NCBI GenBank assembly: GCA_016647705.1
Contig: CM028326.1
Span: 16,052,901 to 16,116,900, forward strand
Origin: Eucommia ulmoides
Lineage: Eukaryota; Streptophyta; Magnoliopsida; Garryales; Eucommiaceae
DNA length: 64,000 nucleotides
Direction: 5' to 3'
This document shows positions 33,892 to 43,911 of the stretch, one piece after another (position 1 is the stretch's first letter; each line of letters starts with the position of its first letter). The position numbers and the translations under genes were made by a program. The notes beneath the pieces are model-generated. The model searched no databases. It was not told the DNA's origin and saw only the letters and a list, made by a program, of their open reading frames with translations.

Positions 33892-35470
33892 TGATAGGTG
33901 TAAATTACCTATCTATTTCCAATCCAAACATTATTAGTTTTTTAGTATGTTTAGTACGTTTTAATATGTTTTTATGTGTTTTTGTATAAATCAGGTGTTT
34001 GAGATGAAACAGGATGAAAACGGATCAAAAATGATCATATCAAATCAAAAACGGTGGAAGAATGGTGGAAAAATGTCAAAGAAGCTGAAATTTAGAACCT
34101 GCAGCCACCGCCGCGGCGACTAAACCACCACCTCGATGGTCAAAGTACAGAGCCAAGCCTAAACTCACTACAATTTCACCGCCTAGGTGGTGAAACCACC
34201 GCCTAGGCTGTCAGAATGCAGAGACTTAGATCATTATTCCACCGCTTGGGCGATTACTGAACTGACATACCCACCGCCTAGGCGGTGAATCTGCACCAGA
34301 TTTTAGATTTTTTTAGGATATTTTCCTTATTTATACCCCTTCCTCTCCTCTCCTCCGTCCATGAAATCTCCATAGGACTTGGGATATTTTAGAGAGAGGT
34401 TTTAGGAGTGCTCATTCAAATCCTAAGGAGAAGATCATGGTTCCATGAAGGGGGAGCAATCTCGAAATGTTTTTAGCGATAAATCATCGAACTAGGCTAA
34501 GTTTCTCTTGTTCCTTCTTTTATTTATTAACTTAGGATTGTTGTTTGAGCATGTTTAGCTTAATTTTCATTGTATAACCGGCTATGGTCATGAGCTAAAT
34601 GGGTTTTTGTCTAAGGATTAATGTAATTTATGATAATGTTGTTCTATTGAGTTTGTGTTTCATTTACAGTTGTTCTTCATTATTTTGATTGTGTTTATTG
34701 GATTGTTATGTTTATTATGCTTAGAATGATATTCGGAGAATACGGGGTTTGACACTCGAGAGAGGTAACCCCGAATTCGGACTAAAGTAAACATAACGCT
34801 AATCGATGACGTTGGGGAAAGATTCGCGTAACCTAGGGTCGTTAAGACGTTGAGGGGGACTTCTTCATTGACTCGAGGTCATGTATTCTCTCGTCTTACA
34901 CTCGGGAGAGGTAGCGGTGGAGTTTTAGAACTGAGATTGTCGATAAGGTAAACACAACGCGACGATCCAATAACCTGGTCGGGAGTTGGATTGTGTGCAA
35001 TCAATGACATTGGGGCGAGACTCACGTGACCTAAGGTCATTAAGACGTTGAGGGGGACTTCTTCGTTGACACAAAGTCGCGTTATATCTCACGTCTTACA
35101 CTCGGGAGAGATGACGGGAAAGTTTTAAACTGAGATTGTCAGATAAGTCAAACGCCGTTAACGTAAACTAAAACGAGACCAAACACGTTTTTGTAAACAA
35201 AAGTTAATCCCTAGGCAATACTTTCCCAAAACATCTCATAATAGTATTAGTATAGTTAATTTAATTAGATTAATTAACTTAGTATTAGTATTAATTAATT
35301 TTAAACATATTTATTTTTGCCTAGATATAGTTAGGTCATGATAAACGCGGTACTCAATAATAGTCAAAACCAATTCCTATGGACATGATACCCTTACTCT
35401 CGCTACCTTTACTAAAACTTGATCTTGTATACTTGCGAGTGAAAGTAGCGGCATATTCACTCGCTACCAG
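33892..35470 (+). repeat. Family A 3' LTR
   Basis: This LTR is 1579 bp, the same length as the 5' LTR. It contains palindromes 34106-34289, a TATTTATA box 34328-34335 and tandem units near 34809 and 35006, and ends CTCGCTACCA. The target duplication GTGCC follows. Confidence 0.9.
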
Positions 35471-35475
35471 TGCCT

Positions 35476-36612
35476 CTTCCGGGATCGACACCTCTGCTGG
35501 GTCGAGATGGGTCTCTTGTTGGGCAGGGTCATGGTCTTCTAGGATGGGCTCTTTCGAGAAGGTCATCTCGGCGATAAAGTCAGTCAAGACCTGCCTTTTG
35601 ATGGAGGTCCTAGGCCGATATTCAATGTGGAACTGGCCAAGCTCAAGGCTGTACTTCATGAGCCGGCCAGAAACATCAGGTGAGTGAAGAATTTGCCGTA
35701 AGGGTTGATCAGTGAGTTCGATGATCATTTGGGTTTGGAAATATTGCCTCAATTTTTCTTGATACGATAAGAAGGGCATAAGCAATTTCTCAAATCGTTG
35801 ATATCTCGTCTCGACGTCAATCAACACTCGACACGTGTAGTACATGAGCATTTGTATCTTGTCCTCTTCTTGGATCAACGCCGCACTAACTACAGTATTT
35901 AAGGCAACAATGTACATGAATAATTCTTTCCCGTTCTTGGGGGTACTCAGCAGCGGCGCTAAAGAGAGATATATATTAAGCCCTTAGAAGGAGGCCTCAC
36001 ACTCCACTGTCCACTCAAATGTATTGTTGCCCTTCAAAACCTTAAAGAATGGAAGGCCTTTTTTTAAAGATCGTGAGATGAAGCGGTTCAAGGCGGTCAG
36101 CCTCCCCATAAGCATTTAAACTTTATTCTTCATCCGTGGAGAGTTCATTCTGAGAATGGCTCTAAGTTGATATGGATTGGCATCAATGCCCCTTTGGGAC
36201 ACCATGTAGCCTAAAAACGTTCTTGCTGAAACCCCAAAAATACACTTAGTGAGGTTCAGCTTCATACGATAAGTTTGGAGCTTGTCAAAATAATTTTGGA
36301 GATGGCCGATGTAATCACATGTTTTGGCGCTCTTTACCAGCATATCATCAATATAAACTTTCATCATCGAGTTAATCTATTCCTTGAACATTTTGTTAAC
36401 GAGCCTTTGGTAGGTAGCCCCAACATTGGGAAGGCGTAAGGGCATAACCTAATAACAGCATCGAGAGGAAACATGGGAATTTTGTTGTATCTAGCGTAAG
36501 CATCTAGGAAACTCAAGAGTTTGTGCCCCATTGTAGCATCTATAACCAAGTTTATCCTTAGTAAAGGAAAGAAATCTTTGGGGCATGCCTTATTGAGGTC
36601 TTTAAAGTCCAC
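35476..36612 (-). pseudogene. Tat reverse transcriptase (palm, thumb) and first RNase H
   Basis: The RT palm reads VDFKDLNKACPKDFFPL and LSFLDAYARYNKIPM (first Asp) near 36500-36610. A frameshift near 36365 follows, then MMKVYIDDMLVKSAKT with the catalytic YIDD. FLGYMVSQRGIDANPYQLRAIL closes the thumb. After a stop at about 36116, LFMYIVALNTVVSAALIQEED to RPRTSIKRQVLTDFIAEMTF is the first, degenerate RNase H, whose active-site Asp at LFMYIV is not obvious, as is common in Tat. The reading then meets the family A insertion at 35475. Confidence 0.83.
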
Positions 36613-36621
36613 ACAAAGATG

Positions 36622-37053
36622 TCATTTGTTTCCAACTTTAGGCGCGAGGATGACGTTGGAGATCCAATCAGGGAATTCCACCTTTTTTACCACGGCAGAT
36701 TTTAGTAACTTATCCATTTCTTGTTCAATGAGCTTTTGACACTTTAGATGGAATTTCTTTCTTTTTTGTGTCACAGAGGGATGGTGAGGACTAGCACGGA
36801 GACGGTGCATGGCGACGCTTGGATCAATCCCGGGAAGCTTGTTGTAGGACCAAGCAAACACATCATAATTTCTTCTAAGGAGATTAGTTAACTCTTTTTG
36901 TCGTGTCGTGCTGAGTTTGGCACAAATTCGGACAGTTCTCCCCTCAATGGTGGGGTGAATAAGTACTTCTATCAAGTCTTCATAAGGTCGTGGATGGGGT
37001 TCCTCATCTCGAGGATCGTCGATAGGCACAGTTCTGAGATCAGACAAGGTCAT
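36622..37053 (-). pseudogene. Tat reverse transcriptase, amino-terminal part
   Basis: IGCT-like lead-in EVLIHPTIEGRTVRICAKL, then RRNYDVFAWSYNKLPGIDPSVAMHRL and KRKKFHLKCQKLIEQEMDKLLKSAVVKKVEFPDWISNVILAPKVGNK are typical of the protease-RT junction of Tat elements. The frame stops at 36622 and resumes shifted at 36612. Confidence 0.85.
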
Positions 37054-37084
37054 GAGCTCAACTTCATTGTTCCCAATCCCAACC

Positions 37085-37600
37085 GTTAACTGTTATTTCT
37101 TTTTCTTAAGTGCCCTTCTGGTACAAGATCTAGCGGATTCCTGGTCTTCCCTCACCTTTCCCACCTCTTTTTCTATAGGTAATTTCATATATTGATGGTA
37201 AGGGGAGGATACGGCTTTTAACGCCGCCAAGGTAGGTCACCCAATGATTGCGTTGTAAGGAGAAAGTCAGTCCACAATGAGGAATTTAACTCAAACCATG
37301 GCCGAAGTAGGCACAGTACTAACAGAGAAGGGAAGGGAGGCCCAACCCATGGAATTCACCACCTCCCTGCCAAATCCAACAAGGAGAGAGTAGTGGATCT
37401 CATAGAGCTTGAACTCACGTTCATTTTGTCGAAAGCATATTTAAAAATAATATCCGCGGAGCTTCCTCCATCGATCATAATTCATCCAACTTTATAGTGG
37501 TTGATCAGGGCAAAGATCACCAAGGCATCATCATGAGAGGTATGAATCCCTCGAAGGTCAGCTTCACTAAAGGAGAAGACGTTGTGTAAGGTTGCATCAA
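37085..37600 (-). pseudogene. Tat aspartic protease
   Basis: Minus-strand reading gives ADLRGIHTSHDDALVIF, a TGA, then IMIDGGSSADIIFKYAFDKM near 37440-37480. In place of D-T/S-G the Tat lineage has IDGGSSAD, which is present. NAIIG and TLAALKAVSSPYHQYMKLPI near 37180-37250 are the usual downstream blocks. Stops and frameshifts make it non-functional. Confidence 0.78.
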
Positions 37601-37661
37601 TTGTGCTCACCTCGTACACGTCCTTGTCGACTTTTCTCTTTACTTTACCCTCGTGCCTCTT

Positions 37662-39280
37662 TCAGGAAAAGGTGGTCTCTCTTCTGAGGCTGAGACCACC
37701 ATCAATCATATTGATTTCACCATCTATACGCATCTCATCATCAAATTCCTCAGTTTTTCTTCTCGATGGGGGTCGGCCACGATTTTTCCTTCTCAGCTGA
37801 CCCCTATGCTCATCCCGGTGACTGCTCTCTCTGGAGCCTGTGTTCTCTTTACGAGCGTAATGACCAAGGTACCCCATTTTTATGAGGGCCTCGATCTCTT
37901 CTCGAAGCTGGAAGCATTCGTTTGTTGAGTGACCACGGTCACGGTGGAACTCGCAATATTTAGAAACAACTTTCCCCATGGGTCTTCCTTCAAGGGGAGG
38001 AGCTGGAGGGAAGAATTATCTTCCCAAATTTTTGGTAAAAATTGTCACTATGGATGCAGCGAGGGGCGTTAGCCCTAAGCGATTCCCTGGGATTGGAGGA
38101 TGTCTCCGATCCCCGGGAAGAGGTCCTAAGCGCCCCTCTACCTATAACCTTCGCGACCCCTGTGCCCGGCTTGGTCCTTCCTCTGCTTGACCCTTTTGTT
38201 TTTGATTCCCTTCTCATTCTCGCTTCACAGCGTCTCTAAGGTTGGATTCATAGAAGCTTGTACCCCGAGCAAGAGTTGCAGCTAGATTTGGCACAAGATA
38301 GGAACATAGATCATAAGACAGACTCCGATGCATCAATCCATCAATAAAGGCATTCAAAGCCACAACATCCGGAATGTTACCACAACTTGAACTTTCCCTG
38401 TGGAATCGAGCAACAAAATCACCTAAAGTTTCAGCGATCTCTTATTGGAAAGCGAGAAGATGAGTTGTTGTTTTGGGCCTTCTCTGAGAATAGTTGAATT
38501 AAGCTAAGAAGAGTTATTCTAATTGTGTGAACATGGAGATTGAAGCTGGTGGCAACTTGTGAAACCAGGTGCTGCTCATCCCATTGACAGTGAGAGGAAA
38601 TGATTTGCACCTTACTGCCATAGATGTCGTATACATGTCCATGAATGCAAAGAAAACAAAGAGGGGATCGCTGGGGTCGGTAGTCCCGATGTTGGGGGTT
38701 ATTTGCGGACTAGGAAATCTATAGGAGACCACCTCAAACACTATATTGTCAACAAAAGGGGACGTGCCTCGCTAATGTTGTTTCTCCTCTGGGCGATGTT
38801 GCTAAATGACTTGCATCTGTTCTTGACCCCTGCCTTTTGGCAGGAGGGGAGTGGAAGTCAACCTCTCGAGCACAGCGAACTCTGCAATAAGGACAGGTGA
38901 CGTGGCTATGAGTTTTTTCTGGTTGGTGATCACGATGACCCTCCGTCCGGCTAGCCCATGAAGGCAAAAATGTAGAATCGAAAACGGTTGGCGGGGTCAT
39001 ATTCCATTCCCAAATTGGTCGATCGTGCAGGTGAGGTTATTCCCTCGAGACGTGTCCTTCGGAGTAGATGACACTGGCCAATCCTTGATAATTTTTACCC
39101 CCTACATGCCGGAGAACCGGTCCCCTCAGACCAGGAGCCGGTGGCAGGTGACATTTCCCTCCCCCTATGTTTCGGAGAATCGATCCCCTCTGATCCAATG
39201 CCGACGACAGGTGGGAGAGAATGGTATTGAGACAGGTTTGAAACTGAAACAACTGACGTTCAAAGTTATCAAGCCGCACC
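37662..39280 (-). pseudogene. Tat gag
   Basis: The capsid region reads FMDMYTTSMAVRCKSFPLTVNGMSSTWFHKLPPASISMFTQLE (38514-38660), interrupted by stops. ETLGDFVARFHRESSSCGN and DVVALNAFIDGLMHRSLSY follow (about 38300-38450). Near the C terminus KYCEFHRDRGHSTNECFQLREEIEALIKMGYLGHY (37870-37980) is the Tat-type zinc finger region. The N-terminal third (38750-39280) is Pro/Arg-rich and not clearly conserved. Several frameshifts occur between 37980 and 38220. Confidence 0.78.
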
Positions 39281-39549
39281 GTATCTGCAACTCTGGTGGC
39301 TAGTCCAATGCGTGCTCTTGCAGGTGGAGCCGACGATCCTACTTAGTTAATGGAGGTTGTATTTTCTTCTTCTTCCGGGATGGGAACGATAGTCCTCGCA
39401 TCCGGCCTGGGGATTCTTAACATTTCTCTGTCCGAGTTGCTATCCACATCGCTATTAGGGTCTCATGGTTGCAAAGATTGACTAGACCTTGTAATCATCT
39501 AACCTTTAACCGAGACGGGAGTAGATGATCGGAGAGAGGCTTTCAATAG

Positions 39550-39572
39550 CGATTCCCATAGACGGTGTCAAA
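39550..39572 (-). other. Tat primer-binding site
   Basis: On the minus strand TGACACCGTCTATGGGAA lies just after the LTR end. It is close to the TGGCGCCGTCTGTGGGAA type used by Tat elements, with the differences mostly transitions. Confidence 0.75.
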
Positions 39573-39573
39573 T

Positions 39574-40640
39574 TGTTGATGTCAAATTTTGGTTGATTCC
39601 AACGATATGGTCCGGTCAGCTTTGGATGGAGTTGGAGAGCTCTGGAATGGAGATCTTCAATCCGTGGAGGTTCTAATCCGTGGAGAGGTCTCTTGCCGGG
39701 AAAGGGAGGGCCTGTATTGGCAAGAAACCAAAATCTTTATGGGCCGAAAAGGGAAGGACCAAAATGCCTTGTAATCCTTCGAAAGACGAATCAGAGCTTG
39801 AAATAGAACAGTTTCGGGAAAATAAACACCTAGAAATTTGCACAAATGACTTGTTGGGATGGTCCCGACGCGTCTCCTCCGACGTGAGAATCAGTGTACG
39901 GGGGAAAAAGTTTATAGAGAAATTGCCCAGAAGAGTGAGCAAAAGTTCATCTACCTTTGGGCAATCGTATGCCCTCCTTTTTATAGGCAATGAGTGGATT
40001 TGTTTAGGGGTTTAAGCATGAATTAGTATCTCGTCAAAATCACATCAATGTGTCCACTTGGCATGTAGCCAATGGGAGGATGCCAAGAGGCTCTTGTCTT
40101 GACCATATTGGAGGATATTTAGTGATATTTGCGATTGGGGAAGAGAGTCATGATGATATTTGTAGATATTTTAAGATATTTATGAGATATTTTGGGATAT
40201 TTGTGGAGGTATTTTAAGGATGGGGAAATGAGCAGGCCAAAAACTAGAGAGACACTTTCCTGCTATAACCGATATGAAAAATTTGATTCTTGTCTCTTCT
40301 CGGATTTCCGGAGATGGGAAAGGGGAGCTGCGCGACGCTTTTCACCCTGCCCTTCTCAGATAGCCGAGGACAAAAAGGAGGGCTCTGCTGAGAAGCTTTG
40401 CAGAGCTAGTTACCGAAATTAGCGAGGCAGCAGCGAATAATCCCGAGATGGGGAAGGGTTTCCCGTCTTGGAGGTGGCTTGTTTGTTGCTTTCGGAAAGT
40501 GTCAAGGCCTACGAGATGGCTAGCATGGTTGGAGGCGTTCCTCTGCTCGGTGCAATCTTCATATTTAGTCTTCGGCAAATCTTGACCTTTTACGAGTTGT
40601 GGACACTTCAATTGATTATGTTGGGGTGACCATTTTTACA
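39574..40640 (-). repeat. Tat 5' LTR
   Basis: The minus-strand start is TGTAAAAATGGTCACC at 40640, the end ...ACATCAACA at 39574. About 1067 bp. Boundaries are inferred from the PBS on one side and from the change to copia LTR sequence on the other. No second LTR is in the window, so they cannot be confirmed by pairing. It contains several short CTCGG/CCGAG words. Confidence 0.62.
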
Positions 40641-40870
40641 CTCATCAAAAATAATTTTTTATTAAATAAATTTTATCCAAAAAAGAAGTGCCGCCTCACA
40701 CTCGCGTCCGGCCAGTCGAACAGCGCGGCAGCACACCCGTGTGTGATAAACCAACAGAGATGTGTCTCATCTCCTCTCCACAGAATGTGAGTACCCCTTA
40801 GGGTACACCCCAAGACTTCAACTCATCCCCTTATAAACTCCTCTAGACTTTTTAAACAATGTGTAACAAA
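40641..40870 (-). repeat. Fragment of a copia LTR
   Basis: The reverse complement matches the LTR at 49742-49990: GGGTGTACCC...AAGGGGTAC, then CACATTCTGTGGAGAGGAG, then the GC-rich centre and GTGTGAGGCGGCACTT. It borders the Tat 5' LTR directly. It is a remnant with opposite orientation to the copy at 49659. Confidence 0.72.
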
Positions 40871-41084
40871 GGCAATAAAGAGAATTAGTGGCACTTGGCT
40901 TTTTACAAGTCAAAAAATTCACATGCTCCAACAAACAATATATAGAAAAAATACAAACAATGTATAGAAAAAAATATATTCTCTTGCTAAATTAAATAAG
41001 ATAACTGTGAGAAAGAGAAGGAAGAGTTTTTTCTTTCTTCTTCTGAAATTAAAATTCTTAATATTAAAGAAAAGAGTTCTTCAC

Positions 41085-41115
<31 letters not shown>

Positions 41116-41612
41116 ACTGATGTATTTAAAAAATTTCAAACTCAAATAAATTGGGAGTGATCTTTTCAATTATAATAAAATCAAAAGTAGCACCATCGAT
41201 TGTCTCGGAAAAGAAAAAGTTAAATCGAAAGTGCTAATCCAATTCAAACTTGGGCTCGGACTGCATCTGTTTTAGTTTTAGTAAACATATGCGTGTTTTT
41301 TCAATTTTTTGGTTTTTTTTTTTAATTTTACAAAAAGGAATCATGCATCATACTTATTTTTACTCTGCCAATATTTATAAGAGTTTAATCAAAATTCTCG
41401 TCCAGACCAAACAATCCCTCAATGAACCAAACTTTGAAAGAAGGTTAATAAACAAGAAAACTATGAAACGAAAAAACTGTGAACTTGATTGAAGAAACAT
41501 ATATACTATTGGGTCTCAAAACACTGAAACAGATTAATTTTTGAAACAATGAGCTACAAATCTTTATCAATTAATTTACATTTTTACAGCAACAAAAGGG
41601 TGGAGGGTTCAA
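40871..41612. other. Spacer downstream of the first wound-induced-protein gene
   Basis: AT-rich sequence with an A-run of about 27 bases (41083-41112). No gene is seen. The last 90 bases (from about 41525) are shared with the region after the second gene (53540-53620) and are its 3' untranslated part. Confidence 0.6.
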
Positions 41613-41879
41613 TCAATTGGGACCCCAACAGCTCAAATACATGACTTTCCTCAGAGACTCCTCGGACTCCTTCGCTTTGTCTTCTCTTAATTTACTCGAA
41701 ACCGCAGCTGAAGACTGCGAAGAGAGTTTCTTGGTCTGAGAGTAGGATCTCAGGTTGTTCTTCGCATGCTGATGTAGGGATCTTATGGTGGTGTTCCACC
41801 TAGCGAAACCCTGATCCTTCAGTGCCTCCATCGCCCCTACACTCGCCGCCGCAACCCAGGCTCTGCTCGTTGAACTCAT
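41613..41879 (-). CDS. Wound-induced protein (DUF3774 family), copy 1
   Basis: This is an intact frame of 88 residues, MSSTSRAWVAAASVGAMEAL... to YLSCWGPN. The start chosen is the ATG at 41879 because copy 2 begins at the same residue; an upstream in-frame ATG at 41918 would add 13 residues not shared. An Ala-rich N-terminal segment is followed by a basic middle (RSLHQHAKNNLRSYSQTKKL) and the family's C-terminal signature SLRKVMYLSCWGPN. Members are small plant proteins induced by wounding. It has a TATA box and GCC-box-like element upstream. It differs from copy 2 at eight residues. No intron is needed. Confidence 0.88.
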   Translation of the reverse strand: MSSTSRAWVAAASVGAMEALKDQGFARWNTTIRSLHQHAKNNLRSYSQTKKLSSQSSAAVSSKLREDKAKESEESLRKVMYLSCWGPN

Positions 41880-42110
41880 CTTTCTTCTAGATCTCTCTGT
41901 GTTGAAAATTTCAGACAAGAAATTGGATACTTTTCGGAGAAAAATATGATCGATTTCGAAGTTTTCTTACTTCTTTGTGGGGAAGACACTTGAGAGATGA
42001 GGATTGAGTAGTGTGTGTATATATAGAGTGGTGTATTCGGATAGATGGATGTAACAAACCGGTGGATGGAAACTGGGGGCGGCTGCTTTTACCGGCAGTT
42101 TGGAGGTACA
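41880..42110 (-). promoter_or_regulatory. Promoter and 5' UTR of wound-induced-protein copy 1
   Basis: CTATATATA on the minus strand at 42018-42026 is a TATA box about 140 bases before the ATG. AGCCGCC, the GCC-box bound by ethylene-response factors, is at 42078-42084 within the block CCGGTAAAAGCAGCCGCC. The same block and TATA order stand upstream of copy 2. Binding is inference. Confidence 0.65.
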
Positions 42111-42625
42111 AGAAAGCCCACGGGTTACTTCGGCTGGGGGTGACATAGTCTAATTTACGAATTTAACCCTACTTTGATTGAAAATTTATGAGGTGACAAG
42201 ACAGGGCTAAACTGGGGTTTATCCAAAATTTTAGTAGTGCTAAAACTTAATAGTTTCCTATAATTTATTAAACACAATCAGCCTCTTCTAATTTTTGTTG
42301 AAATATTATTTAATTTTTTATAAAATAAAAATTACTGAAATTTTTCTTGAAACTATCCTTTTACAATTTACCCTTAACATCAATTTCTATTTTATTTACA
42401 ATAACTTCAAAAATATATATGTTTATACATTTTTGTTAAATAAATTAAAAAAAAATATATATTTTTTCACACTTTTTTGTAAAAAGTAATTTAAAAAGTA
42501 GAAATAAAAAATAATTTTTATAAGTTAGAGTATTGGTGAATTTTTACAAATATTTTTTTTTTAAATAACAAAAAAGTATTTATATATTTTTTTATCAAAA
42601 AGAAAATCAGAATTGATAAAATTTA
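42111..42625. other. AT-rich spacer
   Basis: No gene is seen. Runs of A and T dominate between 42290 and 42620. Confidence 0.6.
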
Positions 42626-43170
42626 GGTGGCGTTTGGTAACCGTTTCTGTTTTCATTCCTGCAGTGGGATGGAATGAGAATTTTGTTTCCTTCTTGGAAA
42701 GAGAATCGCGTTTGGTAACGATTTTATCCTAAAATTAAACAAAAAAAAAATTAAGATTTTTTTTTTGTTTTGGTGGCGGCGGCGGGGACGGCGGTAACCG
42801 GCGGGTGGATAACGGTGGCGGAGACAATGACGACAGTGACCGGCGGGGTGGTGACAGTGGCGGACGGCCGGAGGTGACTGGCGACGGTCGCCGGAGATGG
42901 CCGTCGGCCGGTGGCGGATGGTGGCCAGCGGCGGCGAATGGTGGCGGCGACTACAGATGAACAGTAACAGATATTGGAAATGAAATAGAAATACTAATAA
43001 ATAATTTTTTTTTATTTCTCATTTTTTAAGAAAAAAATGGGCACAATTTCTAAATAGGAATAGAATGGGAATAAGAACAAAAATTACCGAACACTATTTT
43101 TAAACAGAATTTCTAAAAATTTAAAAATGAAATAAAATTTTTTAAAATAGAAACAGTTACCAAATACATC
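42626..43170. mobile_element. Candidate TIR (MITE-like) element with a GC-rich centre
   Basis: The left end GTTTGGTAACCGTTTCTGTTTT (42632 onward, given here as GTTTGGTAAC and GTTTCTGTTTT) is inverted at the right end as GAAACAGTTACCAAA (about 43149-43164). The core (42770-42960) is a run of GGCGG, CCGGCG and GGTGGCG words. There is no coding frame. Target duplication is unclear. About 545 bp. Confidence 0.5.
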
Positions 43171-43710
43171 TTAATAGACGATAGGAAAAGTTTGTTATTT
43201 CAATTAAAACGACAGGAATATTAAGCTACAAAAACCCTATAATTTTATATTTTAAGTTATTATTAGTATGAAGTTTAGAATTTTCCATAAAAACAAAATT
43301 GTGACTCGGATCTATACGTCACTATCACTTATAGATATCGTCTATGTCCGTCTCATTTTAAATTATTTAAAAAAAAAAAAAAAAAAAAAGGCATTGGTGA
43401 TATCGTAAAAACCAGGTGGCGACAAACCCGGAGCCCACGGCCCCAAGTTTTATATAAACCAGTGTACTACTACAGCATTAAATCCGGGTTTCACTTCCGA
43501 CAGCCGAGTGTCGGAATCAGAACCACGGATCCCCAAACACACTTTCAATTCCTCGCCGTGGCTTTCGAACAGATATCTGATTTTTGAGTTTTTCAATTTT
43601 TATGAAACATAAAGAAAATGAGAGAGTTATAGAACGAGGAGGAGGGTTTGGCTTGATCGGAGCAGTTCCATTAATTAATTTATTAAATTTGTGATCGACG
43701 ACTCCTGACG
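43171..43710 (+). promoter_or_regulatory. Spacer, promoter and 5' UTR of the short wound-induced-protein gene
   Basis: TATATAAA at 43451-43458 follows a GC-richer stretch and lies 250 bases before the ATG. An A-run (43371-43389) lies upstream. No upstream ATG frame of note was found. Confidence 0.55.
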
Positions 43711-43911
43711 ATGATGGCCGGAGTTAAGCCCTATAATTCTGGGAGACCCATGTCGGAATCAGACAATTCCGGCAAAGTTCAATGGTTTTCCGGCAGCGGA
43801 GGTTCGGAGAAGAAGAAGGATAATATGGATGAAGAGATGAAGAGAGTGATGATGAGGGAAGCTGAGAAGGCTGAGAAAATTATGCATCTCATTTGCTGGG
43901 GACCCAAGTAG
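43711..43911 (+). CDS. Short wound-induced protein (DUF3774 family)
   Basis: This is an intact 66-residue frame: MMAGVKPYNSGRPMSESDNSGKVQ..., a charged helix-like part (DEEMKRVMMREAEKAEKIM) and C-terminal HLICWGPK. The last residues are the family signature seen as YLSCWGPN in the two longer copies, so it is a divergent relative encoded on the opposite strand. Start may be 43711 or the next ATG at 43714. The N-terminal Ala-rich segment of the long forms is missing. Function beyond family membership is unknown. Confidence 0.8.
   Translation: MMAGVKPYNSGRPMSESDNSGKVQWFSGSGGSEKKKDNMDEEMKRVMMREAEKAEKIMHLICWGPK

Larger units (their letters stand above)
29635..35470 (+). mobile_element. Family A: complete gag-only, Athila-like LTR element
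   Basis: This element is 5836 bp. Both LTRs are 1579 bp (29635-31213 and 33892-35470) and the target duplication GTGCC is exact (29630-29634 and 35471-35475). PBS, a gag-like frame (31348-32313), hairpins, about 1.4 kb of non-coding sequence and a polypurine tract are present; no protease, RT, RNase H or integrase is found. The PBS and gag style suggest the Athila group; this is inference. It must depend on enzymes of another element. It separates the two Tat RNase H domains. Confidence 0.88.
1874..40640 (-). mobile_element. Ty3/gypsy Tat-lineage retrotransposon, outermost host of the nest
   Basis: The parts occur in the expected order on the minus strand: LTR 39574-40640, primer-binding site 39550-39572, gag about 37662-39280, protease about 37085-37600, reverse transcriptase and first RNase H 35476-37053, second RNase H 29199-29629 and integrase 28860-29310 plus 1874-2389. 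Two RNase H domains and integrase words such as FTKWIEA are characteristic of the Tat lineage. Two later insertions split it: the copia element at 2390-28854 within integrase and the family A element at 29635-35470 between the RNase H domains. Only one LTR is in the window. All domains contain stops or frameshifts, so it is defective. Confidence 0.85.

Noticed and set aside
37582..38239. Plus-strand frames opposite Tat gag and protease
   Set aside because: They are antisense shadows of the minus-strand Tat coding region.
41880..41918. Upstream in-frame ATG extending wound-induced-protein copy 1 by 13 residues
   Set aside because: The extra residues are not shared by copy 2, whose start aligns with the ATG at 41879.
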